From Acanthornis magna (lineage: Eukaryota > Chordata > Aves > Passeriformes > Acanthizidae), in the NCBI GenBank assembly GCA_036785705.1, contig JAWUZG010000173.1, positions 4,635,001-4,699,000 of the forward strand: DNA of 64,000 bases. Direction: 5' to 3'. Under the pieces are notes generated by a model, which made no database searches, was not told where the DNA came from, and worked only from the letters and a program-made list of their open reading frames with translations. How positions within the stretch are numbered: position 1 is the first letter of the stretch; each line of letters starts with the position of its first letter. Made by a program: the position numbers and the translations under genes. Shown in pieces: positions 50,985 through 62,032 of the stretch.

Positions 50985-51089
50985 AAGTGTGGACAATGCC
51001 CTTAAGAGTCTGCTTTGGTCCACCCTGAAATGGTCAATGAGGTGGATTAGTGATTCCTTGAAGGTCCCTTCCGACTGAAATATTCTACT
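50985..51089 (+). mobile_element. CR1 LINE 3' end
   Basis: 'GTGGACAATGCCCTTAAGAG', 'TCTGCTTTGGTCCACCCTGA', 'ATGGTCAATGAGGTGG' and 'AAGGTCCCTTCCGACTGAAA' are the end of an avian CR1 subtype. The copy runs straight into a pentanucleotide array that replaces its tail. Confidence 0.93.
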
Positions 51090-51193
51090 TCTATTCTATT
51101 CTATTCTATTCTATTCTATTCTATTCTATTCTATTCTATTCTATTCTATTCTATTCCGTTCCATTCCGTTCCGTTCTGTTCCATTGTATTCTA
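51080..51193 (+). repeat. (ATTCT)n array grown from a CR1 tail
   Basis: About fourteen ATTCT units (to ~51155) followed by TTCCG, TTCCA, TTCTG and TTGTA variants to 51193. The first units coincide with the CR1 terminus, so the array arose by slippage of the element's own tail. Confidence 0.96.
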
Positions 51194-53498
51194 CAATAAC
51201 AACTTCATAACAGTTTTGTACTTTCTTAGAGTACACTAAGACTACTTGCAGTTTTCATCTTATCCTCTCTGATCTTGCTTCTCACTCCGAGCTCAAAAAC
51301 CAGACCACAGTTCCTTTCTGATTGTTTCTGCTGTTGTTACTGTTAACATTTGTTTTCGTCAAACAATATCAAGGAATGTCTGGAAAATCAATGTTTAATA
51401 AGTTACAGTAATGTTTTCAATTTCCTGTCATCTGCTTTAATGTACATGTGTACCCTGTCATTTCTCATCACTTTCTAAATCCATCTTGTTATCAGCAAGG
51501 TATAACTTAATGTACAGCTAACTCCTTCCTAGGTGACCTTAAAGCATACACTACTGGGGATGCTTTGCAGGGGAATCATTCTTTCTTTGCAGTGAAGGTG
51601 ACAGAGGGAACAGCTTGGAAGTCGCAGCACAAAACTTCAGCAAGGACTTTTACACTTGGGTACACATCCTTAGGAAAAAAAAAATAGTGTTTAGGCAGAA
51701 GAATGTTGTTAGGTCTTCAATGGTGTGATCACAGTGTACCGGAAGAGTATTTGCCTCACAAAAGTAGAGTCCTAAACCTTAATCAGACAAGGTCTGGTGG
51801 CATTGTCTGAGGATCTGACTTTTAACATTTATTACGAGGATCTGACCTTTAATATTCATTACTATTACTTTGCTCTACCTTCTTCTCTGTAGTGACGGAA
51901 CTGATCGACAGAAAAATATGGAGAAATGAGGCTGTGATGATTTACTTCAGTGTTTCCTCTCCACAAGGATGGCTTTGAGATGTTGCTCTATGTGACAGAA
52001 GCTAAAGGAGGGAAACAAAAGTAGAGGGTGAAAGAGTGCATTGTTATGATGCAAAGAGAAAGAAATAAGGAGAGTAGCAGGAGGGAAAGCAAATTAAGAG
52101 AGATTTCACTGTCCTGAGGCGATTGATACAGCCATCTCTATGCATCCAAACAGTTCAGATAGTCCAGTTTGGATATTGTATGCCGTCAATTCCTTTAGAA
52201 CAGAGTGAGTTTGTTGTGGAGAGCAGCCCTAAAAATGGAACAAGTGACATAGGGCTTCAGCCCTCCTGAACAAAAGTCCTTGGCTCAAGTCTCCACTGTT
52301 TGGATGTTTCATTGGCCAGTCACTGCAAGTCATTAAATCTCACAAGACCCAGCAGCATGGCCTATAAAAAAAAGATGGGGACACCTAAATGGTGGTGCTG
52401 GCACACAGCCCACAGTCTTGTTTTTCCAGTGATTCTGCTAGACACTTGTTACTCTTGGTCCTTCTTCCCTCCCATTCTTGTTCTTTTTAATGGCTTTAAA
52501 TATAATTGCTGGAGCATGCAAATGTCTCTCTACACAGGTGTGTTCAAGTCTCAGGTCAGCTTTTTTACATGCATAAAACTCTCCGGACCCAGATTTAATG
52601 AAGACTTGGGAAACGAAAAAACAGAGAAGTAGTGAATCTGGGAACAAGGGCCAACCCACTCATCCCAATCCTGAAGACACCGAAAAGACTGTGCACTCCC
52701 ACATAGATTTCTGCGTTCAATTCATTACCAGTTGGTACTTAGAGATAACATTATGGAAGTTTTTGTTTCTCCACTTGGCTCTAATTGCCTTCCTTATTAG
52801 GATTTATCTTTCTGATATGGCAAAATATTATTTCAGTAGATGCTTCAACGTTATGCAAAAGAAGTCAAAAATTATTTCCCATAGAACATTATTAATGGAT
52901 GTTTATAAGTTTCAATGCAAGCAATTTAAGGGGCTCAGAAGACACCTTTCTTGAGAGCTCAATTCAATGCCATACACTTTTTGTTTAAAATAAACTAAGC
53001 TCCATGTTTGGGGTTTTCTTTCTTTTTTTCTTTTTTCTTTTTTTCTCTGGAATATATGAAACTGTTCTTCAAATGCTAACTAATCTAACCAATTTTGTAT
53101 TGAAGCATGAATGCTTTTTAATTCACTATTCAAACTGATGTAGGAATGAATATTTCTGCATCCCTAGCAATATGTTGAAAGAGAGCTTTTTGCTGCTTTA
53201 AAAAAAAACAAAAAAACCAAAAACTTCTGCAATTTCTTTATACAGTCTGATTGAAATCCAATTAATTACAAACACAATTAAACCTTTCTACTACAGTTTG
53301 CAGAAGAAGGTTGATGGAAGTAAAGTTGTCAATCAAAGATCCAATAGGGAGTAGTAACTTGTCATCTACATAACTTCTAACCAGTAAAAATGTTAAGTTA
53401 AAATACTACATTAACAGTGTACTGTTGTATGCAAGTTTATTAGGAAATATCTCACTTCTTTGATTGTGTTTCTGCTTATCATCAGATCAATACAATTT
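51194..53498. other. Unique non-coding DNA with a 27-bp tandem duplication
   Basis: Pyrimidine-rich patch at 53018-53047 and A/C patch at 53201-53225. ORFs of 110 and 118 codons at 52300-52954 have no recognised domain. Confidence 0.5.
51809..51862 (+). repeat. Two-copy tandem duplication, 27-bp unit
   Basis: GAGGATCTGACTTTTAACAT plus seven more bases at 51809-51835 is followed immediately by a second copy at 51836-51862 with three mismatches. Confidence 0.93.
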
Positions 53499-53560
53499 TG
53501 TTTATATGGCACCTTTCTTGACAAAGTCATCCCAAGGCATTTCACAACAATAAATGCACA
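53499..53560 (+). mobile_element. Possible amniote SINE/LINE-tail relic
   Basis: 'TTTATATGGCACCTTTCTTG' followed by CATCCCAAGGCATTTCACAA resembles the widely distributed amniote motif TATAGCACCTTTCAT...CATCCCAAAGCGCTTTACA. About 60 bp. Confidence 0.42.
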
Positions 53561-54037
53561 TATAATAAAAAGGCAGTTAAAAATACAATAAAAGGAAATT
53601 AAGCATTAATGTACAATCCAATCCTATTGTGAAGTCAGTACTGCCAAAGAACAATTTGATGGCACTGAAACTTTTTAAAAATTCTTGTTTTATTGGCATT
53701 TTGAAATTTTATAAAACCAATAAAATGCCTAGCCATAACAAATAACATACAGGGAATATACATAATATATATCAGAATTTCTCTCAGTCCAGACTGTCAA
53801 TTGGCATAAATCAGCATTTCCTTGCTGACTTCTATAAAGCTGTAACAAATAATGATTACTGGAGATTGGGTCCATTACATGTTGATTTAAACTTAAAAGA
53901 CAGAATACATTTCCTATCATATAGGGGTTCTTTGTTGATCTCTGTTTCTTTGCTAACATCACTGAAAGTTCCCTGGAGGGTATATATGAAACTTCTTCTT
54001 CAAAGGGCAAAAATTAGGATTAAAGTTCTCTTTCTTA
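53561..54037. other. AT-rich non-coding DNA
   Basis: No supported feature. Confidence 0.5.
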
Positions 54038-54550
54038 TGCAGGTTTTGAATAGACGTTGTGGCAGACAAGTAAACATCACACGGATACTCACTCCGCCGT
54101 GTGGGTGAAGAAGAGAAATGGAAGGATAAAGTTACGAAAACTCACAGCCTATGTTAAGGGCATTTGCTTAAAAGCAAAACGAACATGTGCAAAAAACCCC
54201 CAAAACATGGAATGAATTCATCACTTCTCATGGGCAAGGAGGGGTTTAACCATCCCCTGGAAAGTGAGTTTCCATCACACACACAACAGTTACATGGGAA
54301 GACAAATGCTGTAACCCCAAGCATTCTCTCTTACTCTTTCCTCCAGGTTGTATTGTCGAGCATAATGCCATATGATACGGGATATCTCTTCGGTCAGTAG
54401 CGGTCGGCCGTTCCAGATGTGTCCCCTCCTTTTCTGGTCACTGTCAGAGAAGAGTAAGAAACAGCAGTCCCTGATGGTGTGTGAGCATCACTCAGCAACA
54501 GCTGAAACATGACTGTTATCATCCAAGCGAATTTTTGACCTCAAGATGTC
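54038..54550. mobile_element. Degenerate avian ERV LTR (ERVL-type)
   Basis: The order of blocks follows a bird LTR that I recall: 'CACACGGATACTCACTCC', 'AATGGAAGGATAAAGTTACG' with AAAACTCACAGCC, then 'GAGCATAATGCCATATGATA', 'GGGATATCTCTTCGGTCAGT', 'CAGATGTGTCCCCTCC' and 'ACTCAGCAACAGCTGAAACA'. The middle has diverged or lost sequence, the TATA equivalent near 54348 is mutated (GTTGTATTG), and the right terminus fades after ~54545. No target duplication is visible. It is older than the LTR at 31.8 kb. Orientation is not determined. Confidence 0.65.
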
Positions 54551-55030
54551 TTAGGTTAGAATTTTGTCCACAAGCTTTGCCTCTGGCTTGCTTTTACACA
54601 AAAACTTAACAGAAACAAATTCACCAACTCCCCTCCCTACCCCCAGACTGCTCTCATTTTTTATGCTGTCCTCAAACTCACTACTGTGATCTCTCCTCTG
54701 ACATCTCTGAGATTGCTTACTCCCTTCACGGTTTCTTTTGTCCCTACTTCACCTGTCTGCCTCTTTGGAGGATGAGACTACAGGAAAAGCAGCAGGACTT
54801 AATCCAGTTCAACCCACAGAAAACTGTAACTCATGTCATCTGCTCTGGGACTATCAGGAGTGGATGTAGCATGCTCCAGCTCAGTGTCGAGAAGAACCTA
54901 CAAGGTTTGATGGCATTAATGCATACTGGATGCTCTTTCTATTGACAAGAAATTGGGGCATAGTTATGCATGTGCAGCCAGGCAGATAGCCTATGTTTGA
55001 GAAAATCTGAAAGTCAAATTAAGAACAGTT
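54551..55030. other. Non-coding DNA
   Basis: No supported feature. Confidence 0.5.
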
Positions 55031-55115
55031 AAAAAACCAACCAACCAACCAACCAACCAACCAACCAAAAAAAAAAAAAAAAAGAAAAAGCACCAAGCAC
55101 AAAAAACCCACCAAA
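55031..55115 (+). repeat. (CCAA)8 plus poly(A) and A/C tract
   Basis: Eight CCAA units at 55037-55068, an A run to 55083, then A/C-rich sequence to about 55115. Confidence 0.96.
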
Positions 55116-56961
55116 CAGTTTTGAATGTCTTTTTTAGCACATTCATGTACTTATCCTTGATTGAAGTCAAGTGCACCTTAGTGGTAAGCATGCCTCTGAA
55201 TAGTTTTCCTAGTACTAAAGCTTGTAAGCATATATTTACATTTTTTTTCTCCTAAATGGCTGGTCAAGGCCACTTGTGGTCCTATCTGAAACCAACAGAA
55301 GCCAACAGCAAGATTCTCTCTACCAGATTTTAGTCCTCAACATCTGATTTAGTCCTTGAGACACCCTGTGTAATCAATGGTGGAAAACAAGGCAAGATTT
55401 CTTTGTCTCAGAGAGCCGTTTTAGGGTGAGATGAAGCTTATCTTTATGAGTTCCTGGGTTTTTTTTCCCAACTATAAAGGGAACCTATAAGACTATAAAG
55501 GGAATCTAGTGCAACTCACTTACATTTAGTCAGTATCTTCAACTCCTTCTGTGTGAGGGTGGGGATGAGTCACTAGCCAAAGACAAAATGCTTTTTTATC
55601 CAGACATGCCTCTGCTCCAACCCTGAGGCTGTCCCCCTCCCCCATGCTTTTTAAACAAAAGGATTTCACTTTTCACTAGTGGCTAATTCAGTCGTGAGGC
55701 AAAGTGAGTGACTGGGAAGGGTGTTATAATTACAGCACAATGTGATGATCCTCTAGAGTATTCCCTGAAGAAGTATGATCTCAGAGAATTTCTGCTAGGC
55801 CCTCTTCAAGTAATTACTGTCAATTCATGCTTATCTGCCAGCTCTCTCTCCAGGTTTTCTTTTCCTTGCCTTCCTTAGTGAAGATATGGGTTCTGACAAA
55901 AGGAGCCATTTGTCAAGGAGCTGGCATGCCAACTTTTCCCTCCCATTCATTGCTGAAATTATGCAAGAGATTACAGCCCAGCCTGAACCAATATGTACCT
56001 TATCACCTAAATACTAGAGCACAAATGAATGTCAAATGGACATTGGTGGTAGGATTATGCCATTCTCACAACTACTTCTGGACATCTTCATTTTCAACAC
56101 GGGAAATCACAGAGGGCTTTCAAACAGATCACCACGGCTGATTCAGCAATTGCAAATTCGGCAGCTGTAACAATCCTAGAAGAGGATTTTGAACATAGAC
56201 TCTTCTCCTCAGGGGCCATGCTGGAAGGGAGGAGTCTCTTCAAGGAAATCAAAAAAGATGAATGCTGTCTACACATAATAGAACAATGGATATGTTTTCT
56301 TGGGCTTCCATAATAATGACTTCTGCTTGGCCTGACTTGGGGTGAAATTGCAGCTTAAGCCTTGTTTACTCCCCAAGGTTTACAGAGGACCTTTGACTTA
56401 CAGTTTTTGTGCAAGCCTAGTATAGGCAATAGCAAATTAAAATCATCAAATGAATAAATACAGATCGATTCCTCCTCTAACCACTACATTATTTAATTTT
56501 TAGTTCTTGAATGGAAAATGGAATTGACTCAGATGTCCTGTGAAGGCAGAAAAAGGGGCTACTACTTAGAAGGTTTAACTATCTAGTAATGCAACTGGTA
56601 ACTCTACAGGAATAAGAAAAAAATCATCTGGTGTATTCATGCACTTTTGATAAAATGAAAAGGGTTGTGTAACAACAGTTTATTTGAACCAAAATTCCAC
56701 CCTCATTTCTTAAATTGCAGAGCAAACATGAAACTCTTCAATTCTCTGAGAGTCAGCGCAATCTGAGATTCTGAGCATGAATTCTGTTGGTCTGTAATTT
56801 CTGATTTCTGTGGGAGCACACCCTGAGCACCAAGTGAACTTTGGACCCCATCTGCATCATTTTGGAAAGCTGTGGTGGTGCAAAATGAGAGACTGGATGT
56901 GGGACAGGCATGCCCCACTGCTAAGCCAGCTTCTCACACCTGCTTTTGCCACTAGACAGGG
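55116..56961. other. Unique non-coding DNA
   Basis: A 20-bp-period partial duplication of ACTATAAAGGGAA lies at 55472-55509. Nothing else recognised. Confidence 0.5.
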
Positions 56962-57045
56962 TTGCACTTTGGCAATCTCATTGTCATTGTTCAATTGTAA
57001 TTGTCATTGTTCCCATTGTAATTGCTTCTCTTTCCCAAAGTGCAA
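56962..57045. repeat. 11-bp inverted repeat enclosing a tandem duplication
   Basis: TTGCACTTTGG (56962-56972) and CCAAAGTGCAA (57035-57045) are perfect inverse complements. Between them TTGTCATTGTTC...ATTGTAA is duplicated (56981-57000 and 57001-57021). Confidence 0.9.
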
Positions 57046-58534
57046 TATTCACATTCTGTAGTGTGGTCAGTCTTTCCCACACAGGGGAAACAAAGTCAGT
57101 CACCTGAAGAATACATATAGCATAGAATTTTCCCCCTTTTGAGGTTTTAAGCGTAAATTTTAGTGTCAAGGCTATCTGTACAACACGGGAAGGGTAAAAT
57201 AAGAATGAAATAGGAGAAGGGTAGAACTCTCTACCCTGAAAATTTGAAGAAGGTGCTTTAGCTTTATGAGATGCTAGCATTTGCCTCAGGATTTGGGCTT
57301 ATTATGAGCTTGATTTAGCTGTCAACAAATTGATCCAAAACAACTGTCTTCCCCATACTAGTTCCTTCAAGCCATGTAGTCTCTCTGGAGGATAGGTCCT
57401 TTTCCTTTTGTGTGTTGTGGTTTGCTTTTTTCCCCCCCCTCCTCTTTTTACCCCCAGCACTGTCAGTAGTTCAACCAATAACTTACTTGTTACCACATTT
57501 TTTAATTTTCTAGTATTTTGGTGGCTGAAGAAATTCAGCAATGCCCTCTGAGGACTTGCACAAACATGTCACTTCTTTGCAAAACATCCCCTGATTTTGT
57601 CAGTTGCATGAGCTAATGCCAGCAAAACTCCAATGCTTTGGAAGCAAATCCAGGGGCACCTTGAGGGGTTTATTTTTTATTTTTTTTGTAAAGTTCAAGA
57701 TGATTAATTATATGGGACTCAAGATATGTAAAAGTTATCCAAGTTTTCACCATTAATCACATAAATGAACAGAAAATAATTAGTTCGTAGTGACTTTCTG
57801 GCTTATTATAATCAGCCCAACTCAAATCGACTTAGCCCAGAGAGCCAAATATAGCAAGGAAAAAAGCTTGAGGCATTTTTTCGCTATGTGTTGCCTGTTA
57901 TCACACAGTGAGGTTTCTGTTCAAATGATGTGCCTTATTAAAGCAGGCGAAACCCATTTAAACAATGTATCAGAAATGCAGACAAGCTGCAGAAAAATAC
58001 ATGTATAAAGGGTATATTTTTCTTGAAATTTATTGATGGCTAAGCCTGCTGAAACTTTAGAAAATGTGTTTTCTAAACCATTGACATTATGTTTTTCTAG
58101 TAATACAATTGGGGTTTTTTTTAATTTTTAATTTTGTAGTCACTCCTTTCTCCCTTCTTACTTCTCTTTGTAATGGACTTGAAGAATGGCAATTATTCCC
58201 TTTTATTTTACGGGCTTAAACCATGTGCTTATTAGAATAAATGTTATCATTACCCTTTTTATTTTATGATTAGTAATTTTTTATTTGATTGCCAATGCTT
58301 TTACAGTAGGCTTAAAGTCTTGAATATTACATGTGATTGAACAATAACAAAATGGAAAGACTTAGATATGATTCTTTCTTTCTTTTTCCTAATAAATACA
58401 ACTTTAATTCTTAGAGATTTATTCCAAAGGTAGGTACCCCACGTTATGTTTAAACTGTTATTTTTTCAGTCATCTCTGTCAAATTGAAACCTCATGATCT
58501 TTGGATTTTTCATTGTTTGCATGATACCATAAAA
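57046..58534. other. Unique AT-rich non-coding DNA
   Basis: No gene supported. 57780-58010 has low repeat content and might be conserved, which sequence alone cannot show. Confidence 0.45.
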
Positions 58535-59370
58535 TTACAGAAACATTGAATAATTAAGGCTGGAAAATACCTCTAAGATTATCGAGTTCAACCATTCCCC
58601 CACTGCTGCCATGCTCACCATTAAACACATCCCGAGTGCCACATCTGCACATATTTTAAATCCCCCCAGGGAAGATGACTCTACCACAGCCCTGGGCAGG
58701 CTGTTCCAGGGCTTGGCCACCTTTTTGATGAAGAATTTTTCCCTAGTAACCAATCTAAACCTCCCCTAGCACAACCTGAAGCTGTTTTCTCTTGTTCTGC
58801 CCCTTGTTCCCTGGGAGCACAGCCCAACCTCAGTCTGGCTGCACCCTCCTTTCAGGGAATTGTGGAGAGTGAGGAAATCTCTCCTGAGGCTCCTCTTTTC
58901 CAGGCTGGGCCCCCCAAAATCCCTCAGCAGCTCTCCACAGGTTGTGGGAGACCTTCCCCAGGTCTGTTCCATTCCCTGGACACACTCCAGCCCCTCTATG
59001 TCTTTCTTGCAGTAAGGGGCCCAAAACTGAGCACAGGATTCGAGGTGGCCAGGACTGTTGGTAAATGATGGAAAATGGCTCAGAGCACTTCTGCCAGCTC
59101 CCTCAGACCCCTTGAGCAGATCACATGTGACCCCATAGACACACAAACACACATCTAAGTGCAGTGTCAGGCCACTTCCCATTTCCCCTTGGGTTGCGGG
59201 GACCCTGTTCTGCTTCCCATCCCTTTCTTCCAGCTCAGGGTGCCTGGAGAACAACTGTTCTCACCATTAAGGACTAAGAAAAAGAAAGCATTAAGTATCT
59301 CAGCCTTTTCTGTTATTATTATGGTAACCCACTCAGCCAGCAAAAGATGGAGGAATATCAAATTGGACTA
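58535..59370 (-). mobile_element. CR1 LINE, minus strand, about 830 bp with internal rearrangement
   Basis: From the 3' terminus at 58535 the + strand reads antisense CR1: 'ACCTCTAAGATTATCGAGTT', 'GCAGGCTGTTCCAGGGCTTG', 'AACCTCCCCTAGCACAACCT', 'TGAGGAAATCTCTCCTGAGG', 'GTCTGTTCCATTCCCTGGAC', to 'ACTGAGCACAGGATTCGAGG' near 59040. Around 59060-59200 the match breaks. It then resumes farther up ORF2 with 'GGAGAACAACTGTTCTCACC' and 'AAAGCATTAAGTATCTCAGC'. The two blocks are closer together than in an intact element, so ORF2 sequence has been deleted or replaced. The 162-codon minus-strand ORF here is not a gene. Confidence 0.93.
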
Positions 59371-59794
59371 AAGTTTCTGTCTTAAAGTTTGGAAATCACG
59401 GTGTCATCAGACTGCTGAGACAGACATTCTGTCAGGTGAGTTTCATAGCCAGCATGCTTAAGCAAGTAAAGTGATAAACTTGTGAGTACATAGGAGGGTT
59501 GTCAGTGTCACATGTCAATAGAATTGTGATGTTGAGTCAGAAAAGATGCATAATTGGGTAAAAACTCAGACAGGATCCCAGAACTTTCTGTGGCATCAAT
59601 GATGGAGAGGCAAGGCTCATGAGATGCTTCTCCTGATAATTTTTTGCCCTGTAATTTCATATACTGGTGATGCAGCAATCATTTCCTCAGTTTTGAATTA
59701 TTATTTTTTAAAGTTTTGAAAAAAAAAATCCTCTGTTTTGAAAGTTCCCTGGAACTACAACACATAACTATGACAGCTTAAATTAAAAACTTTC
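59371..59794. other. Non-coding DNA, nothing recognised
   Basis: No supported feature. Confidence 0.5.
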
Positions 59795-59845
59795 TCCAAA
59801 GGTAACATAGCTCAAAGGCAGAGATGAGATCTGGTCACAGTCATG
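59795..59845 (-). mobile_element. Possible MIR SINE relic
   Basis: 'AGGTAACATAGCTCAAAGGC' followed by AGAGATGAGATCTGGTC resembles antisense MIR (AGGTCACACAGC...GTGGCAGAGC). Only about 50 bp. Confidence 0.35.
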
Positions 59846-61974
59846 TTCTAAGCTAAAGAAGCAAAGTCAGTGAATGTAGGCTCCAGCCTCGTAGGGTAAC
59901 AGTATAAAATCAGTGCTCAGTGCTTTTAAGTCATCACTCTTAGAAAGACAAATGCCCAGTTTTACTGTGGTCATCCAGAAAATGAAAAAATGCAGTTTGG
60001 GTCTCTTTTGATTTGGTTGAGATTTTCCCATGTCAAAGAGTCAGACTCAGCTCTCTGCACAAACTTTGCTGAAGAGAACAAAGATACAAACACCCCAGGA
60101 ACTCTAAATAGCATCCAAGTTACGCAACTTAAGAAGTCACAGAATATGAACTCTCACTGACTTGTTATTCCCATCAGAAAACATGTATAAGAGATCATCA
60201 AGATGATGATTTCTTAAAACAGGGAAGTGTAATCATTTCTGAGAGACATTCCAATCTGAAATGTATAACTTCATTCATGTTCACACCTCAGAATATGTTG
60301 TGACATCTCAGAAAACTTTTTAACTCTCTGGGTAGGGGATCAGACTGAAAATTACAGGATGAAAGTGAAGATTCTGTGTTCTGATACCAACCTGTGGAAC
60401 CTTGACTTTGCCATTTTGCCCTTCTGTTTTAGCACCTCTGTTTTGTGTGTTCAGACTAAACTCTCCTTGGCAATGCCATCCTGTTATTATATTTGCACAA
60501 TCCCTAGCACAAAAGCAACTAGAAAGCAGCTGGAGCTTCTAGCCAGAAATACTGTAAATAATAATAGATTTCTCTAAAAAGCAATGCACATACATCAAAC
60601 AGGGTCGTAACATAAAGATTTGTAATAAAATAATAATAAAAAAATGAAATATGTTTGCTTATAAAACATCTCTTCAAGTTTTTGCTTTTGTAGCCCGTGC
60701 GTGTGCTGGTGAATGTGTGTGTGTGTCTGCAACATAACAGCCAAATTGGTTTTCGCATATTATATCAAAACAAGTGCAATCACAGTAACCATTTATTTCT
60801 TGGCATTTTCATTTTTTTTCTTTTTTTTTTTTTTTTTTTTTCAATGAACTTTCCCTGAGGACACTCTTACAATTGAGCATTTATTTATTATAAGTAACAA
60901 AAGGAATTTTGATTGTTCCAGCAAAGAGCTACACTTTGATAAGCACACAGTACCACAGATGAAAAGAACAACACAAGTAAATAATTAAAAGCTTTGGAAT
61001 TTAAGGAAAAAATTCTCTACTGATATATCTCTGTAGAATTTAAAGAAAGTTATGTCTCCAACATTGGACCAATTTCCCCATTTCTCTAGAAGAAATTTTC
61101 TTCCATTAAAGGAAAAAAAAAGGTCTTACTAATATGAAATCTCAGCCTACCTTGTTTGTAAGTCTGAAAATAAAAGAAATGTATCTTTATGTATCTACAG
61201 ATATACCATTTTTGTTTGTTTGTTTTCATATTTGTGCACATGGGGGGAAGTAAAGGAGCAGTGTCACATAGCAGTGTCACAAAGAGAGTCTGCATTAGGC
61301 ATAAGATCATTCATTTATTTTCTGGATGATAGCACATGAGTGAGCTGCCCTGAAGAAAAAAGTTCCTATGCACCAGTTTAACAGCAACTATTTTACTTAT
61401 TCTTTCACCTTATTGTGAGGTTTTCTATACCTCTTTAACTTGTGGTAGCAAAGGATGATTTATATAACATCTAGAAGTCAGATGAGAAGGAAATATTGTG
61501 ACACACTGTGCTTTTAAGCAGCACTATGTATGGAAACACCAGACTAAACTGCTTCATTGTACATTGCATCACTATAAAAAAAAATTTATTTGAATTTATG
61601 AAAATACTTACAAATTAAAATACATTTTTTTAAATATTGTGATTACTCTGCATATGAGGATTCATGTCTTAAGATTTCATAGAATGTTAATAGCTAATGG
61701 TTTACCGCAAATGTCCCTTCAGCTGTTTTTATTCTCCTTTCTAAGAATCATAGATTCAGTTTCTTTTTTTCTCCGTGGAAATCAAATTATATGAAATTGT
61801 AGTCAGCAGTGAAAAACTTCTTATTCATCTCAGCATGGCAAGACCTAAAATTTCTCATGACAAATCACGCAAATTTCTCCCTGCCTTGATTGTCCACTTT
61901 GGGTCACAGTAGTGCAACTATCACTTTTGTGATATAAAATTTGCTGTTTGGGTACAAAAGTTTTGGTGCTTACT
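59846..61974. other. Unique AT-rich non-coding DNA
   Basis: T-rich run at 60812-60841 (T21 at 60821-60841) and a short GT repeat at 60714-60727. No gene supported. Confidence 0.5.
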
Positions 61975-62032
61975 GTTTTTGTTTGGTTGGTTGGATTTTT
62001 TGGTTTGGTTTTGTTTTGGGTTTCTTTTTTCC
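61975..62032 (-). repeat. T/G-rich low-complexity tract
   Basis: The complement-strand form of the A/C tracts elsewhere (TTTTGTTTGGTTGGTTGG-type). Confidence 0.88.

Noticed and set aside
58766..59254. 162-codon minus-strand ORF
   Set aside because: It lies wholly within a CR1 copy, mostly its 3' UTR, and has no reverse-transcriptase motif.
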